Assembly: GCA_030447415.1 (NCBI GenBank)
Contig: JAUJOZ010000014.1
Coordinates: 48,766-112,765, forward strand
Origin: Thermomicrobiales bacterium
GTDB taxonomy: Bacteria; Chloroflexota; Chloroflexia; Thermomicrobiales; UBA6265
Length of the DNA stretch: 64,000 nt
Direction: 5' to 3'
Shown: positions 1-10,097 of the stretch, piece after piece
How positions within the stretch are numbered: position 1 is the stretch's first letter
How the letters are laid out: each line of letters begins with the position of its first letter
Position numbers and translations under genes: made by a program
The notes under the pieces: generated by a model
Seen by the model: only the letters and a program-made list of their open reading frames with translations
Database searches by the model: none
What the model was told of the DNA's origin: nothing

Positions 1-163
1 CGACCGGCGCGGCGCGGGCCGTCGCCGGGGCGGCGGTCATCAGTGCGCCAATGACCGGGCTGGCGAGGCCGAGCCGCAGGCCGAGCGAGAGGGCCTGGCG
101 GCGGGTGAATCGTCCGGCCCTGGCGTCGGCGAAGAGTCGGGCGATGTGCGCGTCCTCGTTCAT
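1..163 (-). CDS. Tat-exported protein, N-terminus only (probable ABC transporter solute-binding protein)
   Basis: Reading leftward from ATG at 163, the first 54 residues are visible before the window ends. They start MNEDAHIARLFADARAG and contain a twin-arginine stretch (RFTRRQALSLGLRLGLA) followed by a hydrophobic segment and an Ala-rich cleavage region (ATARAAP). This is a Tat signal peptide. A GGAGG motif lies just upstream of the ATG. In Thermomicrobia-like genomes this style of leader is typical of family 5 extracellular solute-binding proteins; that assignment is inference because the mature domain lies outside the window. Confidence 0.6.
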   Translation of the reverse strand, partial: MNEDAHIARLFADARAGRFTRRQALSLGLRLGLASPVIGALMTAAPATARAAPV

Positions 164-443
164 GCGTCCTCCCGTGTGTGCGGCAACATTGCCGTCATGC
201 CCACCGAGCCCCGTCGTTGGGCGCGTGGCGGAACCAGGTGAGGAAACGTCGGGCAACTATACGGGCGTCCCGGTGTGCGGGCAAGCAGCGCCGATACGCC
301 CTGGTCCGCACCGGAGCGGCCCGCCGCTCCGACCCCCGCTGCCAAGGATGGGAGGGGGGAGGACGTCGACCCCAGACCTGGAATCAGTGAGTCGCTCGCG
401 TGTTGAGTCCGATGCGCTGGTGTGGTCACGGACGGCGCAAGAG

Positions 444-1859
444 TCACGCACGTCCGGGGGGAGCCGAGGCTTGGGCGATGTCGGGTCGACCCCCGCCCGC
501 GCCGCGAGGCAGCGTCTCCGGGGCGAGGCGAGCGAAGGCGAAGGCACTCCCGGCCAGGAGCGCCGCGGTCGCGGCGAGCGCCGCCTCCGGCGAGAGGAGA
601 TCGGCGACGAGGCCGAGCAGGAGTGGACCGGCGACGTACCCGGAGTCGGCGATCATGCGATAGGTACCGAGGGCGGCGGCCGTCATCCCGGGCGGCGCAA
701 CGTCGGCGGCATAGGCGGCGGGGGCGGCGCTGCTGATGCCGGAAGCGACGCTCCACAGGATGCAAGCGACGAGAAACCATCCAAACCCCGGCACGACGGC
801 GAAGAAGAGCATGGCCGAGCCGGTCAGCAGCGTGGCCGGGACGATGACCGCCTTGCGCCCGAAGCGGTCCACCAGGACGCCGGACGGGTACGCGAGGAGA
901 AGGCCGACGACGCTGATCATCGCCAGCCCGAGCCCGATCCGATCCGGGCCGAGCCCCAGCTCGGTCTCGGCGTGGAGCGGGATGACGTTGAAGAGGGCGC
1001 CGGTGCGGGCGAAGAAGGCGCCGAAGCTGACCGCGCTGATCAGCAGGAACCCGGGCGTCGCCCGTAGGAGCCGCAGTTGGGCGGCGAGCGACGGCAGCGG
1101 CGCCGGAGCGGTGCGTGTCTCCTCGCTGTCCACACCCCGCTGACCGTCGCGTAGGTCGCGTGTCTCGGGGACGCGCCGCCAGGCGAGGATCGCCACGATC
1201 CCGGCGAGGATCGCGTTGACGACGAACGGTGCCCGGAGCCCGAGGTGGGCGGCCACCAGTCCGCCGGGCAGCGGCCCGGCGCCGACGGCGAAGAGGAACA
1301 CTCCCTGGTAGACCGACATGACTCGGCCGCGGTTGGCTGGGCCGGTGATGTCGGCCAGCACCACCTGGCCGCCGGTGAGGACCATCGCGGCGCCGGCACC
1401 ATTGACGAAGCGGGCGGCGAGAAAGATCGGGTAGGTGGGCGCCACCGCGCAGAGCGCGCTGCCGAGCGTCGTCACGAGGCCGCCGAGGGCGAGCGTCCAG
1501 CGCCGGCCGCGGCGATCGGCGAGACGTCCCGCCGGCACGTTGACGAGAAAGCGGGCCAGACCATAGACGGCGATAGTCAACCCGACCGCCGTCTGCGAGA
1601 CGCCAAAGTCGCGGGCGTAGAGCGGGACGACGGGGACGATCGAGCCGAACCCGAGCTGGTTGACCGCGATCAGCAGGCAGATCCAGGCGAGAATGCGGCC
1701 CCGCTCGCCGGTGAGGGGAAGTGTTGGGCGTCGGAGGTTGAACAGGCGGCGCACGGGCGGCATTCCACGGGTAACGAACGCGACGAGTTCAGAAGGCGGC
1801 CGGCGAGCCGCAACGATTGTAGGTGCAGACCGGGCGGTCCGTCGCCGTCCATCTGCCAT
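444..1859 (-). CDS. MFS transporter
   Basis: A 471-residue polytopic membrane protein of the major facilitator superfamily, with about 12 hydrophobic segments from residue 58 onward. The signature loop between TM2 and TM3 reads GRLADRRGRRW near residues 111-121, and a second copy (GVLVDRFGRKAV) occurs at the start of the second half, as expected for a two-fold repeated MFS fold. The first 32 residues are Arg-rich and unlike a transporter, so Met33 (coding from 1763) may be the true start; neither start has a clear Shine-Dalgarno sequence. The substrate cannot be read from sequence. Drug or sugar efflux is the usual role of this subfamily. The gene is not obviously co-transcribed with a neighbour. 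Confidence 0.85.
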   Translation of the reverse strand: MADGRRRTARSAPTIVAARRPPSELVAFVTRGMPPVRRLFNLRRPTLPLTGERGRILAWICLLIAVNQLGFGSIVPVVPLYARDFGVSQTAVGLTIAVYGLARFLVNVPAGRLADRRGRRWTLALGGLVTTLGSALCAVAPTYPIFLAARFVNGAGAAMVLTGGQVVLADITGPANRGRVMSVYQGVFLFAVGAGPLPGGLVAAHLGLRAPFVVNAILAGIVAILAWRRVPETRDLRDGQRGVDSEETRTAPAPLPSLAAQLRLLRATPGFLLISAVSFGAFFARTGALFNVIPLHAETELGLGPDRIGLGLAMISVVGLLLAYPSGVLVDRFGRKAVIVPATLLTGSAMLFFAVVPGFGWFLVACILWSVASGISSAAPAAYAADVAPPGMTAAALGTYRMIADSGYVAGPLLLGLVADLLSPEAALAATAALLAGSAFAFARLAPETLPRGAGGGRPDIAQASAPPGRA

Positions 1860-2000
1860 CGCCCGACTGAAGACCCCCCGGCGCGCAAACCGGGAGACCT
1901 ACGGATCGGCCCCGCGGGCGCCCCCGCCATCGGCGACCCGCCATCGCAGATTCCGCTCCCCGCCTTGCTGCCTCCGCGGCCGGTCACCCACAATTGCCCG

Positions 2001-3215
2001 ATGGCCCGACCCCGCACGCGCGCCCGGATATCCCGCCGTTTGGGACTCGTGCTCCCACCCTGGTCTGCCCTTCTGGTGGCCGTGGTCCTCGCGGGGTGTG
2101 GTGTGGGGGTGAACGAGGATCTCGTGGCGACATCGACACCCTATCCGATCCGCTCGCCGGTCGGCGCCTCCTCGGCCCCCGCCACGCCCGAGCCCGCCGC
2201 CGTGGCAGCGCTCGCCACGGCCCAGGCCGCGTTGGCTGGCGGCAGCCCAGCGGCCGCGGTGCCGGTGTTCGGCACCGCCATCGCCGCCGCCCCCCGCGAT
2301 CCCGATGGATACGCCGGCCGGGCCGCCGCCCGCGCGGCGAGCGACGATCTGGACGGCGCCGCGGCCGACCTCGACGCGGCGGTCGCCCTCGCGCCCGGCC
2401 GGGCCGACCTCTACCTGGCCCGGGCCGCCCTGGCGGAGCGGCGGGCCGACTTCGCCGCCGCCGAAGCCGACTACGGGCGGGCCATCGCCCGCTCCCCCGG
2501 CGACCCCGCCCTCTACGCCGCGCGGGCGTTCGCCATCCTGCTCACCGCCCAAGGGAACCTCGACCGCTACCAGGCGGCGTTGGACGACCTCAACCGCGCG
2601 CTGGTGCTCGATCCCGCGTACCGACCCGCCCGCCTCGGCCGGGTCCGCGTGCTCGCCGACCGCGCCATGTTCCGCGGCGATCCCACCGACCTCGACCGAG
2701 CCCTCTCCGAGCTCGACGCGCTCTCCGACGCCGTGGGCGACCCCGACGTCCTCCTCCTGCGGGCCCGTGTGCTAGCCGCGCGCGGCGACGTCCAAGGGGC
2801 ACGTCAGGCTCTCGCCGCCGCCGAGGGATCGATGCGCGCTGATCGGTCGCCCGTGGCGACGGCCCCACTTGAGACGGCACGCGCTCTGGTGGCGCTTAAG
2901 GCGACCGACTGGGTCGCGGCGGCCCGTGCCGCCGATGCCGCGTTGCGTGCCGATCCGTTCCACTGGGAGGCGTATCAAGTCCTGGCCGAGGCCGAGCTGG
3001 GGCGGGACGACGCCCGGGCCGCCTTGCGGGCGGCAGACCGCCTCCTCGCGCGCTGGCCCGACGCCGGTGCCGGCCTCTACCTGCGCGGTGTCGCCCTTGC
3101 AGCGCTAAGCCGCGAGGCGGAGGCCCGCCGGGCGCTCGAGGCCGCGCGGACGCGGCTGCCGCACAGCCCGGTCTATCAAGCGCGGATCGCGCAGGCGCTG
3201 CAGCGGCTGGGCTGA
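2001..3215 (+). CDS. TPR-repeat lipoprotein
   Basis: A 404-residue secreted protein. The start at ATG 2001 gives a classic lipoprotein signal: Arg-rich n-region, hydrophobic core LLVAVVLAGC, lipobox LAGC with Cys33 as the acylated residue. Residues from about 75 to the end are a run of Ala-rich helical repeats with TPR spacing (for example YAGRAAARAASDDLDGAA, YLARAALAERRADFAAAEA, YLRGVALAALSREAEA). It is probably a scaffold on the outer face of the membrane. No ribosome binding site precedes the ATG, so the mRNA may be leaderless. The kinase gene follows about 100 bp downstream on the same strand, so a linked role in envelope signalling is possible but unproven. Confidence 0.75.
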   Translation: MARPRTRARISRRLGLVLPPWSALLVAVVLAGCGVGVNEDLVATSTPYPIRSPVGASSAPATPEPAAVAALATAQAALAGGSPAAAVPVFGTAIAAAPRDPDGYAGRAAARAASDDLDGAAADLDAAVALAPGRADLYLARAALAERRADFAAAEADYGRAIARSPGDPALYAARAFAILLTAQGNLDRYQAALDDLNRALVLDPAYRPARLGRVRVLADRAMFRGDPTDLDRALSELDALSDAVGDPDVLLLRARVLAARGDVQGARQALAAAEGSMRADRSPVATAPLETARALVALKATDWVAAARAADAALRADPFHWEAYQVLAEAELGRDDARAALRAADRLLARWPDAGAGLYLRGVALAALSREAEARRALEAARTRLPHSPVYQARIAQALQRLG

Positions 3216-3311
3216 CGCCGGCGGACCGCCCCGTCGCGTCCCCACAAAGTGTTCCATCCCCGCGAAAGTTCCGATAGGTTGGCGCGAAATGTTCGGCACG
3301 TCTCGTGCGTT

Positions 3312-5530
3312 ATGGATATGGCAACGAGACGTCACGAGCAGAATGGAGCGCCGAGCGCCGTGCAGGTGAATCCCCTTCCCAGCGCCGATCTGGTCGGCGG
3401 CCGCTACGAGCTGGCCGAACCGATCGGCGAGGGAAACTTCTCGATCACCTACCGCGGGCGCGACACCACCCTCGGGCGCGCCGTGGCGATCAAGATGCTG
3501 CGGCCGCAGTACGCCGCGGACAAGACGTTCGTCTCTCGCTTCGAGCGCGAGGCGCGCGTCGCCGCCTCCGTCTCTCACCCCAACATCGTCGACGTCTACG
3601 ACTACGGCGAGCACCGGGACACGTTCTACATCGTCATGCAGTTCGTGGCCGGCCATGATCTTCGGCATGAGCTAGAGGAGAAGGGACCGTTCCCGCCGGT
3701 GGAGGCGGTCCGGATCGGACGGCAGATCCTCGGCGGCTTGGGAGCCATTCACGCCGCCGGCATCATCCACCGCGACATCAAGCCGCAGAACGTGCTCTGG
3801 GACGCGACGGCGTCGCCCGGGTCACCGATTTCGGCATCGCCCTCGGTCCCGTGGCCGACTCGCTCACGAGCCACGGCACCACCGTCGGCACCGCCTCCTA
3901 CATGGCGCCGGAGCAGGCCCGGGGCGGGGCGCTCAGCCCGGCGACGGACCTCTACGCCGTCGGCGTCGTCCTCTACCAGTTGCTGACGAAGCGGCTGCCG
4001 TTCGAGGCGGAGAACCCGATGGCGGTGATGCTCGCCCACCTTCAGGCCCAGCCACCGCCGCTACGCGAGGCGGCACCGGAGGTGACGGTCCCGCCGGCGC
4101 TCGAGACCGTCATCATGCGGGCGTTAGCGAAGAACCCAGCCGAGCGGTATCAGAGCGCCGACGAAATGGTCGACGCGCTCGACGAGGCGCTCGGCGGCGC
4201 GTCGCGAGTGGAGCCGGTACGATTCGCGCCACCGCTCCCGGCCCCGCCGACAAGCCAGCTCCCGGTTGCCCCCGAGCCCGCCGCCGGTGCCGCGACGCAG
4301 GCGCTCTGGGCTCCCCGCGAGGAGTGGACGCCGCACCGGGATGATGCCCGGCCTGTCCCCGCGTCCCCTGCCGCGCCCCGTCCGGCTCCTGCCCCGGCGC
4401 CCGTCGCGATGCCGGCTCGCCGCCGGCGGCGAGAACTCGGCTGGCTGGCACCGGTCCTCCTCTTCGGCCTCGCCCTGGCGGCGTTGGGTGCGGTCGTCGT
4501 CGCCAACGGCGGCCTCTTCGCCGGGAACGACGGTGGAGACGGCGATACGTCTCGCACCCGCGTGGCCGTTGCCGCCGTGGGCGGCACCCAGACGCCGACC
4601 GCCACGCCGGCGGCGGGCGTGCCGACTCTGGTCGTCAACCTTCCACCCGGCATCACCGCGACGGCGACCGCAACGACGCCGCCGACGGCGACCGCGCCGC
4701 CGACGCGCACCCCAACCCTAGTGCCGCCGACGGAGACACCGGTGCCACCGACCCCGACGGTCCCTCCCACCCGGACCCCAACGCTGGTTCCCCCGACGGA
4801 TACTCCTGTCCCCCCGACGGACACGCCCGTCCCGCCGACGGCGACGGCAGCGCCGATCGTGCCGGCGGGAGGAACCTCGGCACAGTCCGTCGACGACAGC
4901 TTCGCCGCGTCGGGTGGCTCGACCGACGCCGATCAGTCCAGCGGCAGCGGCGACCTCGGCCCGCTCTCGTTCGGCGCTGATGACTGGCAGGGCGGCGCGC
5001 CCACCACGCCCGGTTGGTATGGGCGGACTGCCGTGGTCATCTATGGCGCGCGGAGTGCCTACCCGAGCGCCACGCTCCGCTTCAACCTCGACACGAAACC
5101 GACTGGAACCGCTGTCCTTGAGCTGACCGGACTCGGCGACGAGTATGGGTCTGAGTTTCCGATCTCCATCCAGGTCAACAATGCGGTGTCCGAAAATGCC
5201 ATTCCGGACCCCTTCGTCAACTGGAACCCAGATTTGCACGGCGAGAGCGGCCAGCGTGCCCCTTGGACCACCGTCAGAGTGCAGTTTCCTGCCGATGCCT
5301 TGGTGGAAGGCTCCAACACGATCACCGTTCTGAGCGGCCGGTCTGGCAACGCTACGCAGGGTGTGCCGTACGTGTTGCTCAGCGACGCGTCCTTGTCGTT
5401 CGAGAGCGCGTCCGGTGCCTCGAACACCGTCGCCTCTGCCTCCGTCGTGGAGGACGACGGCAACGGGAGCGGCAAGGGCAAGAGGGGCAAGAACGACGAC
5501 AACAGCGGCAAAGGCGGAGAGGACGACTAG
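3312..5530 (+). pseudogene. transmembrane Ser/Thr protein kinase, frameshifted in the catalytic domain
   Basis: A Hanks-type kinase. The first frame carries the Gly loop (IGEGNFSITYRG), the ATP lysine (AVAIKML), the helix-C Glu (FEREARVAA) and the catalytic loop HRDIKPQNVLWD. The next frame carries VTDFGIAL, the activation segment and YMAPEQARGG. The join requires one missing base at about 3804-3811: the expected text is LWDADGVARVTDFG. After the kinase come a Pro-rich cytoplasmic linker, one TM helix (LGWLAPVLLFGLALAALGAV), a long TPT/PPT repeat stalk (about 4590-4860), a beta-rich ectodomain of about 150 residues resembling carbohydrate-binding jelly rolls, and a charged Gly/Lys/Asp tail. 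No PASTA repeats are present. The start is uncertain (ATG 3312, GTG 3249 or GTG 3360; none has a strong RBS). It could be a true pseudogene or a sequencing error. Confidence 0.75.
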
Positions 5531-5718
5531 ACCGGCACCCCAGGATCCCGGTCAGCTCCCCGCCTCTCGTTGAGCCAATCCGACGTGTTCGCCAAACCCC
5601 TTGAGTGGATGGTACCCTCCCCGCGTTCTGTTGCCTGAGAGGCACGCCGCCGCGGCCGACGAGACTCCGGCCGATGGTGTGATGCGTTTGGGAACGCCTC
5701 AGCGGGGGGACGCGGCGG

Positions 5719-7938
5719 GTGCAGAGGGGAAGCGGGAGGAGGACCGAGCGGATCGCTCGGGCCGGGGCGGCGCTCTGGCTCGTCGCGCTCCTCGCCGTCG
5801 GCGCGATCGCTCCTTGGTCGGCGTCCGCGGCCCCCGGGGATGGTCCAGCTCTTCAACCGCAGGCAGCGCAGGGCGTCCCCGACTGGCTCAGCCCCGAAAC
5901 AGCGGCCCGACTTGATCTCGGGTTCGACGTGCTGGTGCCGCCGTGGGTACCCGGCCCCTTCGCGGGGGAACCGAGCGTCCAGGCCAGCGGCGGTTACTAC
6001 CGCCTCTACTGGGTTATCCCGGGCTCGCCCCCGACCTACCTGGAGATCACCGGCACTGTCGGCGGCGACATCCCGGACTTCTCCTGGTACGACCGCAATG
6101 TCCAGCTCCAGCAGAACACCACGGTCCAGGGCGTCCCGGCCCACCACGACCTGACGCCGATCTACGACCTGGTCTACTGGCAGGTCGGCGATGTCGTCTA
6201 CTCGGTGAGCAGCCAGGGCCTGACCGACACCGACACCCTCTCGCTCGCCAACGCCCTGCAGGTGCTCACTGGAGTGGCGCCGCCGCCCGACGACGGCGGG
6301 GACGACGGATCGTCCGGTGGCGGATCGGCGCCGACGCTTGGTGCACCCGAGACGGTGCGGGCTGGCGAGGCCGCGGCCATCGGCGTCGAAGGCACCGCGG
6401 GTGCCACGCTCACCGCCGACGCCGGCGTCTTCGTCGCCACCGGCGAGGCGGTCTACCGCGACGCCGGCGGTGCTCCCGTCGAATGGGAAGCACCGGCCGC
6501 CGCCTACGATCTCACCGTCACCTTCACCCTCACCGACCCCGAGACCGGCGACTGGCTTGCCTCCGCCCAGACACTGGTCCTCGGCGCCGCCGACCCGCCC
6601 GACACCACCGACCCGGGCGGCGCAACGGTGCGGTTCGAGAGCCAGACCAGTGCCGTCAGTGGCGAGCTTGTCTACGTCACGCTCTACGGCAACGGCACCT
6701 GGATCGTCAACGCCACCCTCGGCACCTGGCCGGCGCAGTCGCCGAACACCCTGTTCGCCCCGGACGCTGGAGGTGGCGATTACCTCATCGGGACTCTGCC
6801 GGACGACGGCGCGGCCACGCTGATCTGGCGCGCGCCGGAGGTGAGCGAGACGGCGACCGGTTTCTTCTACGCGACCGACGTCAACAGCAATACCCCGGCG
6901 GAGTGGATGATCACGGTCGAGCCGGGCCAGCTTCCGCCCAACCCGACACCGCCACCGACACGAGCCGCGACCGCCCCGACCCCTGCCCCGAACGCGGCCC
7001 CCGAGCACGATGGCGCCGCGCCACCCGCGCGGAGCGAAGACGGTGGCGGCACCGACGCGGCTCCGGCGGAGCCTGGCGATCAGCCGGCAGGCGACCAGCC
7101 CCAGGACGCGAGCCAGACTGGAACCCAACCCAAACCGGCTCAGGATGCGGGTCAGGCCCACGGGCGCACTGGGTCCGACGGGTCGGGGGGACCGGACCTT
7201 CTCGCGGTGACGGCACCCACGGCCCCGACCGCCTCGGCATCGGTGCGACCGGCCGCGGTGACCGACTCATCGGCGCCCGCTCCCTCCACCTCGGTCCCTT
7301 CCTCCGGACTGCCCTCGCCGCCCGGAACACCGGCCCCCGCCCCAACGCCGACGGTCATTCCGACGGCCGGGTCAGACGGGCTGGTCGCCGGCGTCATCGG
7401 CCCGGACGGGGGCACGCTGGTCAACCCGGCGGGCGCGGCGCTGTCACTGCCGCCGGGCGCCCTCACGGCGCCGTCCACGGTCAGCATCGTGCCGGTGCCC
7501 GACCCGCGGCTGCCGGTTCTGCCCGACGTCGACTTCATCCCAGGTACGGGTTTCGACGTGTCAGTCGCGGCGGCCAACGGCCAGTCGATCGAGCAACTGG
7601 AGCAGGCGGCGACGCTGCGGATGACGCTGACGCCGGAGCGGTGGCGTGCTGGCGCGGTGATGTACCGGGTCACCGGAGGACAGCTCGAGCGATTGGCTGG
7701 CTCGGCGCTCGACGCCGAGGGCGTCTCGGCCTCACTCGACCACTTTTCGCGCTTCGCTGTCGGCGTCCCGGTGCGGCAGGGGGATGAGGACCGTGGACTC
7801 CTGCCCTGGTTCATCGCCGGCGTCGCCGCCATTCTCCTCTTCGTCGTCGGCAGCACTGTGACCGGGCTCGTCCGTCACCGACGCCCCAGAACCGTGGTCA
7901 CGCGCCGTCGCGCTCACGTCCGCTCTCGGGTCCGCTAA
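5719..7938 (+). CDS. secreted, C-terminally anchored protein with ZU5-like domain
   Basis: A 739-residue protein starting at GTG 5719, with a G-rich RBS about 10 nt upstream. Residues 10-38 are a signal peptide ending WSASA. Residues 45-180 form an unidentified globular domain; two beta-sandwich-like segments follow (about 200-290 and 300-400). Residues 400-530 are a low-complexity Pro/Thr/Ala linker. Residues 545-690 resemble a ZU5-type domain (IGPDGGTLVNPAGAALSLP, then PPGAL). A C-terminal helix (WFIAGVAAILLFVVGSTVTG) plus an Arg-rich tail anchors it in the membrane with the bulk outside. It follows the kinase by 188 bp on the same strand. Function unknown; surface adhesion or sensing is a guess. 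Confidence 0.7.
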   Translation: MQRGSGRRTERIARAGAALWLVALLAVGAIAPWSASAAPGDGPALQPQAAQGVPDWLSPETAARLDLGFDVLVPPWVPGPFAGEPSVQASGGYYRLYWVIPGSPPTYLEITGTVGGDIPDFSWYDRNVQLQQNTTVQGVPAHHDLTPIYDLVYWQVGDVVYSVSSQGLTDTDTLSLANALQVLTGVAPPPDDGGDDGSSGGGSAPTLGAPETVRAGEAAAIGVEGTAGATLTADAGVFVATGEAVYRDAGGAPVEWEAPAAAYDLTVTFTLTDPETGDWLASAQTLVLGAADPPDTTDPGGATVRFESQTSAVSGELVYVTLYGNGTWIVNATLGTWPAQSPNTLFAPDAGGGDYLIGTLPDDGAATLIWRAPEVSETATGFFYATDVNSNTPAEWMITVEPGQLPPNPTPPPTRAATAPTPAPNAAPEHDGAAPPARSEDGGGTDAAPAEPGDQPAGDQPQDASQTGTQPKPAQDAGQAHGRTGSDGSGGPDLLAVTAPTAPTASASVRPAAVTDSSAPAPSTSVPSSGLPSPPGTPAPAPTPTVIPTAGSDGLVAGVIGPDGGTLVNPAGAALSLPPGALTAPSTVSIVPVPDPRLPVLPDVDFIPGTGFDVSVAAANGQSIEQLEQAATLRMTLTPERWRAGAVMYRVTGGQLERLAGSALDAEGVSASLDHFSRFAVGVPVRQGDEDRGLLPWFIAGVAAILLFVVGSTVTGLVRHRRPRTVVTRRRAHVRSRVR

Positions 7939-8510
7939 GCCGGGGACCCGTGGCATCGGGGGGTGCCGGTCCGAAGAGGGCCGCCCGATTGGCGAGACGG
8001 CGGCATCACCGGGTCGCTTGAATTCACGGCGGCGTTGTCGACGGTGGTCGAGGCTTGAAGGTGGGTCCTTGCGCCCCGTGCCCCGCCGTCACCCTCCCAA
8101 ATCCCCTTGACTCCCTCTCCGTAACCGATACATTGGTTCGTAGGCGGTCTGCTCCCGGAGTGGAGAGCGGGACCTGAACGGTGCCCGATGCCTTCCCGGG
8201 ATCCTCCCCCGTCATCCGGGACCTCGGCGCTCACCCGGGTCATCCCGAGCCCCTCCCCGGCGTGTCGTAGCGGACCGTCATCCCCGCCGCACCGCGTATT
8301 GCTCTCCGGCCTCGTTCACCCCGAGGCGCCAGCGGTTTGAGCACGTGGGACCGCCGCACCCGTGCGGCGCGCCTGATGCGGAGGGTACGTCTGTTCTCCT
8401 CGGTGACGAGCGTCACGGGGAACCGGGGATCCACCGCTCGCCGCTCGGCCGAGAAGCGGCCGACGATGCCCGTCCTTCAACCCGCGAACCCCGCCGACCC
8501 GCCCGGAGGG
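7939..8510. other. 572-bp intergenic region, no gene recognised
   Basis: The region lies between convergent genes. It contains a promoter-like pair on the + strand, TTGACT (8107-8112) and TACATT (8129-8134) with a 16-bp spacer, but no convincing downstream reading frame. The motif GTCATCCSG recurs three times between about 8210 and 8290. An unannotated RNA cannot be excluded. Confidence 0.4.
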
Positions 8511-9206
8511 CTACCGGTCCCGCCGGGTGGTGCCTGTGCGGTCCCCCAGCGCGGCGAAGAACGCCTGAGCCTCCTCCGTTGTTCGCGGGCAGCGAAGGCG
8601 GGTGACGTCCAGCAGCAGCGTTACCGGCAGCGCAACCGCGGCCAGCGCGGCCGCATAGCAGAGCAGGATCACCGCGACGTCGAAGGCCCACGTCAGCAGC
8701 AGGAAGACGGCGTAGCTGAGCCATCCGACGGCCGACGAGCCATTGGCGCCGCCGAGCGCCAGCGTGAAATCGAGGCGCTGGCGAACGACAAAGGCGGGCG
8801 CCCACAGCACCACGGCGCTGACCAGCAGCGCGAGCTGGATCCCGTACCCGCCGACGTGGCGAGCGACCAGACACGCGGTGGCGACGAGCGAGAGCGCGAT
8901 CAAGGCGAACGTGACGCGTCGGACGCCTTCGGGCGTCGGGTCGAGCTCGATCCGCTCGGAGGGGAACCGGCGGGAGTGCAAGTACGGCAGCGAGACGAGT
9001 TGTCGCCAGTTGTCGAGGATGGAGACCCAGAGGACCAGGGCGGAGCCGAGCCCCAGCGCGAGGCGGGCCAGGAGGCGCCACGGTGCGTCACCGTCGCGGC
9101 CGACATCGCGCAGAAACGAGCGATTGGCGCGACCCAGTGCCGCGAGCGCCACGACGAGTACCGCCCCGAGGGCGACGTTACCGGCGAGGAAGCGCTCGAC
9201 GTCCAT
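8511..9206 (-). CDS. integral membrane protein, unknown function
   Basis: A 231-residue protein with about five hydrophobic helices: an N-terminal one (VALGAVLVVALAALG), one at about 45-65, one near 100-115, one near 125-145, and a long pair at about 165-200 (VFLLLTWAFDVAVILLCYA). The C-terminus is hydrophilic and cytosolic. I recognise no family. It sits 12 bp downstream of the zinc-finger gene that ends at 9219, so the two almost certainly form an operon and may be translationally linked; no separate RBS is visible. Confidence 0.6.
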   Translation of the reverse strand: MDVERFLAGNVALGAVLVVALAALGRANRSFLRDVGRDGDAPWRLLARLALGLGSALVLWVSILDNWRQLVSLPYLHSRRFPSERIELDPTPEGVRRVTFALIALSLVATACLVARHVGGYGIQLALLVSAVVLWAPAFVVRQRLDFTLALGGANGSSAVGWLSYAVFLLLTWAFDVAVILLCYAAALAAVALPVTLLLDVTRLRCPRTTEEAQAFFAALGDRTGTTRRDR

Positions 9207-9218
9207 CGAACGGTCCGA

Positions 9219-10097
9219 TCAGGTCCCGAGCTTCGCCAGCTCCGCCTCCGCGTCGGCGAGGCGGCGACGGGCGATTGGGAGCCGGTCGACCCAGCGGTGG
9301 CGTTCCTCCTCCTCCGCGGCTTGCTCCTTGACCAGTCGTTCCGCCTCCGCGTCGAGTTCCCGGCGGCGGAGGTCGCGTTGAGCGCAGGCCGCGCAGTGGC
9401 CGCGCCAATTCTTCCAACCGCCGCACGCCGGACAGGGTTGAGCCAGGTCGGCGAGCGTAGCCGTGGTCGGAAGCGGCGTGCCGGACAGGGCGCGGTCGCG
9501 CAGGTCAGTCGCGAAGACCGTCACGCTGGCGGCCAGGTGCTCGGCCAGGGCGTCGCGTAGCTCGGCTGGCGTGTTTGCGGGGACGAGCCGGGCGGCGTCG
9601 CCGCTCCGCTGCCGCAGGTCGCCGCGGACCACCGCGCCGCCTCGTTGATCCCAGTCGGTCTCCTCTTGAAAGCGAAAGTCTTCTGACCCGATGGTGAACG
9701 AGACCTCGGCGGGTTCCTCGGACGTCGCGCGGATCCCGCGGATCTGCGTCGTCGGCAGGGGAAAGGTCGGCGCGGGCTGGCCGGCGGCGAGGGCCCGACG
9801 ATCAGCCTCCACCGTGGCGATCGCCTCGCCGAGGAGCGCGATCCGCTCCCGCCAGGGATTGTCCGGTCGAAGCGCCAGCTCTCCCTGCTCCACGTCGTAG
9901 AGCATGGCATCGCGACGGCGCTCCAACTGTGCCCGCCGGCGCTCACGCGCCGCCGCATCGAGCGGCGGGCCGCTCGCACGATCCTGGGGTTGCGGTGGTC
10001 GGGGCGGTGCCTGACCCACCGTCGCCGTGCGCCGTGGTGGCGGCGCCTCCAAGGAGCGTGGTGGGTCTGCCTTCTCCCAGAATCGCCAGCGGGGCAT
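9219..10097 (-). CDS. zinc-ribbon protein, unknown function
   Basis: A 292-residue protein. The start at 10097 is chosen because GGAGG lies 8 nt upstream; a longer reading to 10253 has no RBS. The N-terminus is Pro/Arg-rich. Residues about 65-130 form an Arg-rich helical region (ARERRRAQLERRRDAMLYDV). A central domain follows (EVSFTIGSEDFRFQEETDWD). Near residues 230-250 there is a four-Cys knuckle, CPACGGWKNWRGHCAACAQ, likely to bind zinc, followed by a charged coiled coil to the C-terminus. It is the first gene of an operon with the membrane protein downstream. No known family is recognised; binding to nucleic acid or a membrane partner is possible. Confidence 0.55.
   Translation of the reverse strand: MPRWRFWEKADPPRSLEAPPPRRTATVGQAPPRPPQPQDRASGPPLDAAARERRRAQLERRRDAMLYDVEQGELALRPDNPWRERIALLGEAIATVEADRRALAAGQPAPTFPLPTTQIRGIRATSEEPAEVSFTIGSEDFRFQEETDWDQRGGAVVRGDLRQRSGDAARLVPANTPAELRDALAEHLAASVTVFATDLRDRALSGTPLPTTATLADLAQPCPACGGWKNWRGHCAACAQRDLRRRELDAEAERLVKEQAAEEEERHRWVDRLPIARRRLADAEAELAKLGT

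Noticed and set aside
51..1067. Long + strand frame opposite the MFS gene
   Set aside because: Arg/Gly/Asp-rich text typical of an antisense shadow in GC-rich DNA; the MFS motifs are on the other strand.
8200..8300. Repeated GTCATCCSG motifs as a functional element
   Set aside because: Only three short imperfect occurrences in GC-rich DNA; chance or a common background word.
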